Source: Pseudomonadales bacterium (GTDB taxonomy: Bacteria; Pseudomonadota; Gammaproteobacteria; Pseudomonadales; DC-out160). From it: a stretch of DNA of 6,302 nt. A program made the position numbers and the translations under genes. The stretch spans positions 3,429 to 9,730 of the forward strand of contig JAESQG010000232.1 in NCBI GenBank assembly GCA_016765265.1. The letters are read 5' to 3'. This document shows positions 1 through 5,336 of this stretch, one piece after another. The notes under the pieces were generated by a model that saw nothing but the letters and a program-made list of their open reading frames with translations, ran no database searches and was not told where the DNA came from. The stretch's first letter is position 1; every line of letters begins with the position of its first letter.

Positions 1-435
1 CTAGCCCGGTCCGTGCCGGAGACCACTATGGTTCTTGATCATTTCGGTACTCCGCTAGGCGTAGGAATATATGCGGACAAGCGCGACGAAGTTTTTCAAC
101 AATGGAAAAAAGACATAGCTGAAATTGCAAAATGCGAGAATACGGTTGCTAAGCTAGGTGGTTTTGCCATGCCTGATAACGGTATGGGGTGGGGCGGCCG
201 AGAACTCCCACCAACGTCGGATGAATTCTTTGACGCTCAAGCTGCCTATTACTTGCATGTTATTGAATGCTTTACTCCGGAGCGTTGCATGTTTGAAAGT
301 AATTTCCCTGTGGATAAATTATCATTGTCATATCAAGTGTTTTGGAATGGGGTGAAAAAAATTGTCAAAGATTTTTCTGAAGATGAGAAGAATGCGTTAT
401 TTTCGGGTACGGCTACTCGGGTGTATCGTCTATAG
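1..435 (+). CDS. Amidohydrolase-family (TIM-barrel metal-dependent hydrolase) protein, C-terminal part, 5' end outside window
   Basis: The reading frame is open from the first base of the window (residues LARS precede the GTG at 13), so the GTG is not the start and the gene begins upstream. About 144 C-terminal residues are visible. They resemble the end of COG3618/amidohydrolase_2 enzymes, which hydrolyse lactones or decarboxylate or hydrolyse ring-derived acids using a metal in a TIM barrel. Visible hallmarks are VLDHFG (nt 31-48), with a strand-end His of the type that binds the metal or substrate, and the FESNFPVDK segment (nt 292-318). In many amidohydrolase_2 enzymes the last motif is GSDFP with a catalytic Asp; here it is ESNFP, which I recall as a normal variant of this subfamily. 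The gene ends 138 nt before the dehydrogenase gene on the same strand. The catalytic N-terminal half is not visible, so the substrate cannot be assigned. It is probably cytoplasmic; I see no membrane segment. Confidence 0.85.
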   Translation, partial: LARSVPETTMVLDHFGTPLGVGIYADKRDEVFQQWKKDIAEIAKCENTVAKLGGFAMPDNGMGWGGRELPPTSDEFFDAQAAYYLHVIECFTPERCMFESNFPVDKLSLSYQVFWNGVKKIVKDFSEDEKNALFSGTATRVYRL

Positions 436-473
436 TCGTTGGTGGAAAAATTTAGACGTTTGTGGAAAAATCT
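434..473. repeat. Two-copy 20-bp tandem repeat just after the amidohydrolase stop
   Basis: Unit 1 (434-453) and unit 2 (454-473) share 17 of 20 positions and both contain GTGGAAAAAT. An 8-bp direct repeat ACGGTTTG follows at 474-481 and 489-496. The array starts at the last two bases of the stop codon. I see no hairpin followed by a T-run, so it does not look like an intrinsic terminator. Its role is unknown; it could be slippage-derived DNA or a binding site in the leader of the next gene. Confidence 0.6.
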
Positions 474-560
474 ACGGTTTGGTCGTTCACGGTTTGAAAG
501 TTTAAAAACTTGAAAGACAGATTAACAAAAACAAAAGCGATAGTTGTACGCTTATAAGTG

Positions 561-566
561 AGGGAG
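561..566 (+). promoter_or_regulatory. Shine-Dalgarno site of the dehydrogenase gene
   Basis: AGGGAG lies 7 nt upstream of the ATG at 574, which supports that start codon. The protein begins directly with the Rossmann beta-strand MKIGFIGVG, so no upstream extension is needed. Confidence 0.7.
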
Positions 567-573
567 TATTGAT

Positions 574-1461
574 ATGAAAATTGGGTTTATCGGAGTGGGT
601 CACATGGGCGGCCCTATGTGTCACAACATTATTAAGAAGAGCGGTCATGAAGTCACTGTTTTTGATCTGAGCCATGCAGCCATTGAGGCGTGCGTGGAGC
701 TGGGAGCAAAAGGGAGTGACTCTGTGGCTGAATTAGCCGCTAACAGTGATGTGATTTTTACCTCGCTACCCATGCCCAAAGATGTTGAAACCGTCGCTCT
801 TGGTGCGGGGGGCATCGGCGAGAATGCAAAATCGGGAACGATCTATATAGATCTCTCCACTAACTCGCCGACGGTAATCCGCAAAGTAGCCGCAGAATTA
901 GAGAAGAAAGGTATCACCACCATCGATGCGCCTGTATCGGGTGGTGTAATCGGAGCCACCAAGGGCACTATCGCTATTATGGTGGGTGGAGACAAAAGTA
1001 CCTATGAAAAGTGTTTACCCCTTTTTGAATCATTCGGTGAGAATATTTCTCACCTAGGTGAGCTAGGCTGTGGCTGTATCGCAAAAATCGTAAATAACAT
1101 GATTGCATTCTGCAACATGGCTGCTGGTGCAGAGGGCTTGCTGTTAGGCGTAGCCGCTGGAATCGATCCTAGCGCACTAAACCAAGTCATCCGCAACAGC
1201 TCAGGCAACAGCATGGGCTATCGGGGCGTGGCGTACACCACGCTCAAAGGTGATTGGACACCCAGCTTTGCGTTGGACTTGGCCTACAAAGATATGCATT
1301 TAGCGTTGGAATTAGCAGATGAATTATCTATACCACTTTCCATCAGCCCTCAAGTGCACAATTTGATGCGTATGGCACGGGGTATGGGTTATGGCAAAGA
1401 TGATGCGACAGCCATGATACGGGTGTATGAAGAAACAATGAAAATTGAAATTCGCAAATAA
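574..1461 (+). CDS. NAD(P)-dependent beta-hydroxyacid dehydrogenase, 3-hydroxyisobutyrate dehydrogenase family
   Basis: The complete 295-residue product has the usual length of this family, which oxidises beta-hydroxyacids (3-hydroxyisobutyrate, tartronate semialdehyde and relatives) with NAD(P)+ in the cytoplasm. Domains in order: an N-terminal Rossmann fold with the dinucleotide motif GVGHMG at residues 7-12; STNSP at 95-99; the substrate-binding DAPVSGG at 118-124; the all-helical C-terminal domain carrying the catalytic Lys171 in KIVNN (171-175); and the conserved YKD around Lys239. Every hallmark residue is present, so it should be active. A good Shine-Dalgarno site sets the start. It is followed 45 nt later by the carboxymuconolactone-decarboxylase-family gene and preceded by the amidohydrolase, suggesting a catabolic operon. 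The closest functional name is MmsB-like, but GarR, glyoxylate-reductase and other dehydrogenase relatives share these motifs, so the exact substrate is open. Confidence 0.92.
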   Translation: MKIGFIGVGHMGGPMCHNIIKKSGHEVTVFDLSHAAIEACVELGAKGSDSVAELAANSDVIFTSLPMPKDVETVALGAGGIGENAKSGTIYIDLSTNSPTVIRKVAAELEKKGITTIDAPVSGGVIGATKGTIAIMVGGDKSTYEKCLPLFESFGENISHLGELGCGCIAKIVNNMIAFCNMAAGAEGLLLGVAAGIDPSALNQVIRNSSGNSMGYRGVAYTTLKGDWTPSFALDLAYKDMHLALELADELSIPLSISPQVHNLMRMARGMGYGKDDATAMIRVYEETMKIEIRK

Positions 1462-1490
1462 ACCTTTTTTTACTCTATATAAATTGAATT

Positions 1491-1496
1491 AAGGAG
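1491..1496 (+). promoter_or_regulatory. Shine-Dalgarno site of the CMD-family gene
   Basis: AAGGAG is a near-perfect match and lies 10 nt before the ATG at 1507. The spacing is slightly long, but no other start codon fits better. No terminator hairpin lies in the 45-nt gap after the dehydrogenase, which is consistent with co-transcription. Confidence 0.65.
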
Positions 1497-1506
1497 AACA
1501 AATACC

Positions 1507-1890
1507 ATGTCAGATCCCGAAAAACGTAAAAAAGGAATCGCTCTTTTCAAACGAATAACAGAAGGACAGCCAAGAAATCCATCGTCCAGCCGTTCTTCAG
1601 TACCTGCAGATTTTTCCCGCTACTCAATGGAACATCTATTTGGAGACGTATGGCAGGGAGAAGATCTGGATTTTCAGGCGAGATCAATGATCACCTGTAC
1701 CGTCCTAGTTTCTCTAAACAGAGAAGCGGAATTGCGTATCCATTTCCCAGGTGCAAGAAATTTAGGAATAGAGCGAGTAAAAATCGAAGCCATGATTACA
1801 CATGTAGCTCATTACGCTGGCTGGCCCGCCGCAGCAAGCGCATTCAGAGTATTGGGAGAAGTTTGGCCCAAAGAAGAAGAGAAAAGTTAG
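1507..1890 (+). CDS. Carboxymuconolactone decarboxylase (CMD/PcaC-like) family protein
   Basis: The 127-residue product is the normal size for a single-domain CMD (PF02627) protein, an all-helical oligomeric fold. Residues 1-40 are charged and poor in motifs. The CMD domain follows: FGDVW at 45-49, LDFQARSMIT at 54-63 with the conserved Arg60, the ELRIHFPGARNLG stretch at 75-87 with His79, and HVAHYAGWPAA at 99-109 with His99 and His102. This matches the PcaC-type layout (R-S-L-I, E-L-R-x-H, H-V-A-x-Y-x-G-x-P-A-A). The AhpD-type CxxC pair is missing, since only one Cys (Cys64) is present, so a peroxidase or disulfide role is unlikely. PcaC converts 4-carboxymuconolactone to an enol-lactone in protocatechuate breakdown. 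Many CMD relatives act elsewhere, so I assign the family and not the reaction. It lies 45 nt after the dehydrogenase gene and ends the + strand catabolic run. Confidence 0.88.
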   Translation: MSDPEKRKKGIALFKRITEGQPRNPSSSRSSVPADFSRYSMEHLFGDVWQGEDLDFQARSMITCTVLVSLNREAELRIHFPGARNLGIERVKIEAMITHVAHYAGWPAAASAFRVLGEVWPKEEEKS

Positions 1891-1899
1891 TTGTTAGAG

Positions 1900-1963
1900 T
1901 ATGACATCCATTTTAATAGTTACGGTTATGTGTGACGCCCATTGGTTATGTATGACACCCATT
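1900..1963 (-). repeat. Three-copy repeat of the TGGGTGTC-family motif, left of the transposase
   Basis: Copies lie at 1900-1912 (TATGACATCCATT), 1931-1943 (TGTGACGCCCATT) and 1951-1963 (TATGACACCCATT). The last two sit inside a 20-bp tandem repeat (1924-1943 and 1944-1963) matching at 18 of 20 positions. Read on the - strand the core is TGGGTGTCATA or a one-base variant. The same core recurs on the + strand on the other side of the transposase. Confidence 0.75.
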
Positions 1964-2105
1964 GAATCCGTTTAGTTAGTAATATGTCATCCAGACGATT
2001 CTTATCTTGGTGTTCATTAGTCATCAAGTTAAAGGTTTGATTGAATTAGTTGGGAGCGTGAATTTATTGGGGGTGTTAGAGGTTAGCGGCTAAAATGGAT
2101 GTCAT
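1901..2105. repeat. Perfect 15-bp inverted repeat, arms 1901-1915 and 2091-2105
   Basis: The left arm ATGACATCCATTTTA and the right arm TAAAATGGATGTCAT are exact reverse complements, separated by 175 nt. Both arms contain the TGGATGTC variant of the motif. The arms could mark the ends of a small non-autonomous element. I see no obvious flanking target-site duplication (GAGT before, TTAA after). Confidence 0.6.
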
Positions 2106-2270
2106 TTAATATTGAGGTACGCTTAGTGCAGTGTGGTTATAGTGGGCCAAGAGATATGGGAGAGAATGGGCGAGTTATTGGATAAACATGAATGAATCCA
2201 GATCTCATCGACTTTAGGGAAATAAAAAATTAAAGAGAAAGGAGTCGTTGTTTTCCTAGAGATTCCGAAG

Positions 2271-3266
2271 TCATACGGTGAGTTGAATTCCCCATTTATT
2301 GGTAGGGATACGCTTGTAACCTAATTTGGTGGCTGCCTTCCTTATCTGAAAGGCCGTGCCCACAAGCGATTTAAATAGACTTTCAAAATTTTGGGTTAGG
2401 TAAAGCCAGTGTTTTGGGTCTATTTGCATACGCTCTAAAATACTGGGAAGATCGATAGTTATAGAACCATGTTTATCGTCGCGAATACTTCTCCCAGTCC
2501 AATCCACCAGTTCTAAATAGTCTAGTAATCGAAATGGTATGCCTTTCGGCATTTCATTTTGTGGATTCCCTGCGAAGGGAAAAAGGGAAGTAACCTGTTG
2601 TCCAGTGCTATTAGGTTCTGGGGCGGATCGAGCTCTTTCAACGCGGTGTTTTATGCTGGTGTGTTGGGATGTTTCCGGCGTGTCCGCCATCTTAGCGCGA
2701 AGAGGGTTTAAGTCAACGTATGCCATGCAAGCGATAACTGCTTGCTCATCTAGTAAAGCTTGCGATTTAAAGCGACCTTCCCAAAACCGTCCAGTACAGT
2801 TGTCTTCTCTATTGGCCATGCGAGCAGTTGATTCGTTGAGAATACGCATAAACCAGCTAATATCTAATAATCTTGCTCGCCATAGTTCTGTAAACTTGTA
2901 GACTAGTTTTATTTCTGCTGGACACAATGAGGTGGGGTCTAGGATGTAACGTTGAGTAATAGGATTACCTTTAGTGAGTTGATGCCAACGTTTGATGACC
3001 TCATTCGTTGACCAATTGGTGGCAGAATTCCTGTCAATGTGTAGGACGAGGTGGGTATGGTTTGTAAGTACGGCGTATGCGCATACATCAATTGCAAAGA
3101 CAGAACCAAGGAAAAGTAATTTATCTTCAATCCATTGGCGGCGGTGTTCTACGTTTTTACCGCGGCTGTCGGTTCCACAAAGAAACGCTTGGCGAACACA
3201 ACGTGAAACGCAATGGTAGTAAGGTGTCGCATCAAGAGAGACTAATTCCTTTCTAGGTTTTGGCAT
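2271..3266 (-). CDS. Y1/HUH single-strand transposase (Transposase_17, REP-associated tyrosine transposase-like)
   Basis: The intact 331-residue product belongs to the Y1_Tnp (PF01797) superfamily, which cuts and joins single-stranded DNA through a tyrosine with metal held by an HxH pair. The N-terminal strand ATPYYHCVSRCVRQAFLCG spans residues 13-31. The metal-binding motif NHTHLVLHI is at 69-77 with His70 and His72. The segment GRFWEGRFKSQALL is at 159-172. The probable nucleophile is Tyr183 in YVDLNPLRA (183-191). Residue 71 between the two His is Thr, whereas a bulky hydrophobic or aromatic residue is usual. At 331 residues it is longer than classic RAYTs (roughly 150-220), with a C-terminal extension of about 120 residues of unknown role. 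The start is supported by GAGG 9 nt upstream (3276-3279) and by a promoter. Such proteins are usually single-copy and linked to short palindromic or repeated DNA, and repeats of that kind lie on both sides here. No frameshift or internal stop is present. Confidence 0.92.
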   Translation of the reverse strand: MPKPRKELVSLDATPYYHCVSRCVRQAFLCGTDSRGKNVEHRRQWIEDKLLFLGSVFAIDVCAYAVLTNHTHLVLHIDRNSATNWSTNEVIKRWHQLTKGNPITQRYILDPTSLCPAEIKLVYKFTELWRARLLDISWFMRILNESTARMANREDNCTGRFWEGRFKSQALLDEQAVIACMAYVDLNPLRAKMADTPETSQHTSIKHRVERARSAPEPNSTGQQVTSLFPFAGNPQNEMPKGIPFRLLDYLELVDWTGRSIRDDKHGSITIDLPSILERMQIDPKHWLYLTQNFESLFKSLVGTAFQIRKAATKLGYKRIPTNKWGIQLTV

Positions 3267-3310
3267 TCAATCCAGCCTCGGGTTATTTCGTGAAACTTAT
3301 ATACTGTATG

Positions 3311-3338
3311 AATATATAGTGTTTGGTGGCCGAGTCAA
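3311..3338 (-). promoter_or_regulatory. Probable sigma70 promoter of the transposase gene
   Basis: On the - strand TTGACT (3338-3333) is followed after 16 nt by TATATT (3316-3311). That gives a predicted start near 3304 and a leader of about 38 nt containing the GAGG ribosome site. Both hexamers match the consensus at five of six positions. This would give the transposase its own transcription, independent of the upstream membrane-protein gene. Confidence 0.5.
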
Positions 3339-3397
3339 TACCTATTTTTAACCGGTGCTAGATCGGGTACGTTTATTTAATTGGAAGTATTCTAGAT

Positions 3398-3427
3398 AGG
3401 CACTACCTGCCTGTTGTTGGTCAACAA
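3398..3427. repeat. Two adjacent short palindromes upstream of the transposase
   Basis: AGGCA-CTACC-TGCCT (3398-3412) can form a 5-bp stem with a 5-nt loop. One base later TTGTTG-GT-CAACAA (3414-3427) is a 6-bp inverted repeat around 2 nt. On the - strand the first loop contains GTAG, a tetranucleotide that in classic REP/RAYT systems sits at the foot of the hairpin and not in the loop. These could be a regulator operator or a divergent REP-like unit. Chance is possible for stems this short. Confidence 0.35.
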
Positions 3428-3501
3428 TGCTAAAAAAATGTTGGTTTAACCCGTGCGATGATGTATTACACACGATTTGAATTCACCTGTAATTAGATAA
3501 C

Positions 3502-3552
3502 GTGGGTGTCTTAGTTATTGTTAAAGAAAGGTGGGTGTCTTAGTTATTGTTA
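3502..3552 (+). repeat. Perfect 22-bp direct repeat carrying the TGGGTGTC motif
   Basis: Copies at 3502-3523 and 3531-3552 are identical over 22 bp and begin GTGGGTGTCTTAG. They are separated by 7 nt (period 29). The second copy ends 11 nt beyond the stop of the - strand TauE/SafE gene. The motif orientation is opposite to most copies left of the transposase. Only two copies exist and the spacer is 7 nt, so this is not a CRISPR array. Confidence 0.85.
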
Positions 3553-3563
3553 CGCGGATTAAA

Positions 3564-4379
3564 TTACATCAGATTCTGGACTAAGCCGATAATACTGATG
3601 GTTAACAATGCTAACCCAATCACCCTGAAAAAAATTGATGTATCTGCTTTGATGATGTAATCGTGAAAACGTAAACCGAACATGTTTCCTAACGCAGCGC
3701 ACGGTAAAAGCCAAATCTGGTGAATCAATTGTAAATCCACCTCAGCATAAATAAAGGCAATCATTTTGACTGCTACCATTACAAACCAGAGTACGAATAA
3801 AGTATCTCGCAATTGAGTTATTTTAACGTGCCGGGAGAATACTGTAATAATGAGTGGAGCACCAATCAAGGATGCGCCCGTGATATAAGCCCCCGCCGCT
3901 AAGAATATATTGTCTAGGATCTTGCTATTGCTGGTAAAGGGTTTATTCAAAATGTAGGTAACAGAATAAAACCCGACTATGCTGAAAATGATAATGCTCA
4001 TTAGATAATCGGGCAACGTAATAAGTCCCAGTACTCCAATAACCATGGGGATAATCATGACACCCGATGTCTTTTTCAAGTATCCCCAATTAACCGTTCC
4101 CTCCTCTGCGGTACCTTGCTGAAGAGGAAACTTGTCTGGCATAGATGCGTGGCGATGTGCTCGAAAGCGAGCAGCATTATTTTTGAAAACCGTAATAGAA
4201 GAAAACACCAGTAGATGTATGGCTATAATCGGCAAATAGACAATGGGCTCGTTGTTTATCATTAATAAAAAAGGCAGGGATAGGACAGCGCCGCCAAAAC
4301 CCAAGCCCGAACGAACGAAGCCGCTCCAAATAAAAATAATAGAAATTAAAAAATATTGTAAATAACTAAGATCTGACAT
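3564..4379 (-). CDS. TauE/SafE (DUF81) family integral membrane protein, probable anion or organosulfonate exporter
   Basis: The complete 271-residue inner-membrane protein has about eight hydrophobic segments, approximately at residues 5-22, 29-42, 47-65, 105-121, 126-144, 157-180, 192-213 and 218-235, plus a last one at 252-270 (boundaries judged by eye). The family signature SGLGFGGA is at 24-31. A second, related glycine-rich stretch, AGAYITGASLIGAPLI at 162-177, fits the internal duplication of this family (PF01925). Members export sulfite, sulfoacetate or related anions, but most are uncharacterised and the substrate cannot be read here. A hydrophilic, His- and Arg-rich loop at about 66-104 seems long for the family. 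The start is supported by AGGA 4 nt upstream of the ATG. It reads away from the AlkB gene and towards the transposase. No sulfur-metabolism gene is nearby. It appears A+T-rich by eye. Confidence 0.85.
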   Translation of the reverse strand: MSDLSYLQYFLISIIFIWSGFVRSGLGFGGAVLSLPFLLMINNEPIVYLPIIAIHLLVFSSITVFKNNAARFRAHRHASMPDKFPLQQGTAEEGTVNWGYLKKTSGVMIIPMVIGVLGLITLPDYLMSIIIFSIVGFYSVTYILNKPFTSNSKILDNIFLAAGAYITGASLIGAPLIITVFSRHVKITQLRDTLFVLWFVMVAVKMIAFIYAEVDLQLIHQIWLLPCAALGNMFGLRFHDYIIKADTSIFFRVIGLALLTISIIGLVQNLM

Positions 4380-4448
4380 GCTTTCCTGTAAGAGGTCGCG
4401 GGTTAATGTTTCGCAATAAATGGATAGTTTGAATCTAAATAGCGCGCG

Positions 4449-4457
4449 ATTGTATCA
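4449..4457 (-). promoter_or_regulatory. Possible extended -10 promoter element of the TauE/SafE gene
   Basis: On the - strand TGATACAAT matches an extended -10 (TGnTATAAT) with one mismatch. It would give a leader of about 60 nt ahead of the ATG at 4379. No good -35 hexamer is found at 16-18 nt, which extended -10 promoters tolerate. The call is weak. Confidence 0.3.
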
Positions 4458-4583
4458 GAAATTGATCAGTTAATTCTTCTGCTGAGAATTCTTTTTTTAA
4501 GAAATACCGCGTAAAAAGGTATGAAGTAGGGGGACAATCTGGCAAGTGGTTGTTTTATGCTCGGCCAACGGTTGTGACTAGAG

Positions 4584-4654
4584 ATGGGTGTCCTATTTTC
4601 GGAATTGCAAGTTTCGGAATTGGACGGAGTTGCTAAATAAGAATGGGTGTCTTA
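4584..4654 (+). repeat. Two further TGGGTGTC motif copies upstream of AlkB
   Basis: ATGGGTGTCCT lies at 4584-4594 and AATGGGTGTCTTA at 4642-4654, both in the same orientation as the 3502-3552 pair. Between them an 11-bp direct repeat, TTTCGGAATTG, occurs at 4597-4607 and 4612-4622 with a 15-nt period. The motif therefore extends past the TauE/SafE gene, so it is not confined to the immediate transposase flanks. Confidence 0.65.
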
Positions 4655-4681
4655 AAACCTGTAGGTTTGATAAACGGAACT

Positions 4682-4686
4682 AGGGG
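4682..4686 (+). promoter_or_regulatory. Shine-Dalgarno site of the AlkB gene
   Basis: AGGGG lies 5 nt upstream of the ATG at 4692, inside a purine-rich tract (4682-4689). It supports this start. Confidence 0.6.
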
Positions 4687-4691
4687 AAGTA

Positions 4692-5306
4692 ATGAATTTA
4701 TTTGACGACAACATTGATACACCTATAAACCTGTTGCACAAACAAGGCACTGTCAATTATTACGGGCCTCTTATGGCGGTGGAAGAAGCTAATAGATATT
4801 TGACTGTGTTGCTAAACGAGGTTGAATGGAAAAATGATGTGGCTGTCATGTTTGGTAAGCGAATTATAACTAAGCGCAAGGTGGCTTGGTATGGTGATAA
4901 ACCCTTTAAGTATACTTATTCAAATACGACAAAACTGGCGCTACCTTGGACGAGGGAACTTTTATATTTAAAAGAATTAGTGGAAGAAACGGTTGGGGAT
5001 ACTTTTAATTCATGTTTACTCAACCTGTACCATAATGGTGCGGAAGGCATGGCCTGGCACAGTGATGATGAAAAGGAATTAAAAAAGAATGGAGCAATCG
5101 GTTCTTTAAGTTTTGGAGCTGAAAGAAAGTTTGCTTTTAAGCACAAACAGAGTAAGGACACAGTTGCCCTGTATTTACAACACGGTAGCTTGTTAGTGAT
5201 GAAAGGGTGCACCCAGCGCTACTGGGCGCACCGATTACCGCCAACGAAAATGATCAGTACGCCTAGAGTTAATTTGACTTTTAGAACGATGTTGGAGGAG
5301 ACGTAG
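4692..5306 (+). CDS. alkB: AlkB-family 2-oxoglutarate/Fe(II)-dependent dioxygenase (alkylated nucleic acid repair)
   Basis: The complete 204-residue product matches the AlkB family (PF13532), which removes methyl groups such as 1-methyladenine and 3-methylcytosine from nucleic acids by oxidative demethylation. All catalytic landmarks are visible: the N-x-Y of NLYHNG (Asn111, Tyr113) for 2-oxoglutarate; the iron ligands His123 and Asp125 in WHSDD, with His180 in WAHRLPPT; and the 2-oxoglutarate arginines Arg192 and Arg198 in RVNLTFR. The 12-residue gap from the third iron ligand to the first Arg equals that of human ALKBH2 (His236 to Arg248). It is shorter than the 17 in E. coli AlkB (His187 to Arg204), so this is the compact ALKBH2/3-like bacterial type. 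It stands alone with no ada or other adaptive-response gene beside it. It converges on the mutase gene with a 30-nt gap and no clear terminator. Two sampled 60-nt lines are 37% and 45% G+C, against 52% for one line of the mutase gene. Confidence 0.95.
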   Translation: MNLFDDNIDTPINLLHKQGTVNYYGPLMAVEEANRYLTVLLNEVEWKNDVAVMFGKRIITKRKVAWYGDKPFKYTYSNTTKLALPWTRELLYLKELVEETVGDTFNSCLLNLYHNGAEGMAWHSDDEKELKKNGAIGSLSFGAERKFAFKHKQSKDTVALYLQHGSLLVMKGCTQRYWAHRLPPTKMISTPRVNLTFRTMLEET

Positions 5307-5336
5307 TCTAAGTAACCCTCATTTCCTGTGGATTCT

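Larger units (their letters stand above)
1891..2270. other. 380-nt intergenic region with TGGGTGTC-type repeats, no gene found
   Basis: This spacer separates the catabolic genes from the convergent transposase gene. It holds three copies of a TATGACAYCCATT-like motif (1900-1963) and an inverted partner at 2091-2105. A looser match lies at 2066-2078 (ATTGGGGGTGTTA). The only ATG-initiated frames I found by eye are about nine codons long (for example at 2157 and 2190), and they lack support. No terminator hairpin with a T-run was found for either flanking gene. Confidence 0.6.
3267..3563. other. Intergenic region between transposase start and TauE/SafE gene end, with promoter, palindromes and direct repeats
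   Basis: This 297-nt spacer contains the transposase promoter, two adjacent short palindromes (3398-3427) and a perfect 22-bp direct repeat (3502-3552) ending 11 nt short of the stop codon of the - strand membrane-protein gene. No coding frame of note was seen. Confidence 0.6.
4380..4691. other. 312-nt divergent intergenic region with two TGGGTGTC copies
   Basis: This region separates the divergently transcribed TauE/SafE and AlkB genes, so it should hold both promoters. I see a possible extended -10 for the - strand gene and no convincing -35/-10 pair for AlkB. Repeats lie at 4584-4654. No open frame worth calling was seen. Confidence 0.55.

Noticed and set aside
13..15. GTG as start of a complete 140-residue protein
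   Set aside because: The frame is open to the window edge and the residues before and after fit the middle of an amidohydrolase domain, so the gene is truncated by the window.
553..558. TATAAG as -10 box for the dehydrogenase gene
   Set aside because: No -35 match lies at 16-18 nt, and the start of transcription would fall on the Shine-Dalgarno site.
1650..1904. 84-codon + strand frame
   Set aside because: It overlaps the CMD-family gene in another frame, and its composition (many Arg and Ser) shows no domain.
2539..2901. 120-codon + strand frame, with shorter frames at 2939-3130 and 2992-3219
   Set aside because: All lie inside the well-supported transposase gene in other frames and show no recognisable motif.
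3502..3552. CRISPR array
   Set aside because: There are only two repeats with a 7-nt spacer, and no cas genes.
4487..4506. Intrinsic terminator around the T-run ATTCTTTTTTTAAGAAAT
   Set aside because: The only stem is about five A/T-rich pairs and the T-run is in the loop, not after the stem.
4916..5212. 98-codon - strand frame
   Set aside because: It is antisense to the AlkB gene, whose catalytic residues are all conserved.
5299..5309. AGAC-GTA-GTCT hairpin at the AlkB stop as a terminator
   Set aside because: The 4-bp stem with a 3-nt loop is not followed by a T-run.
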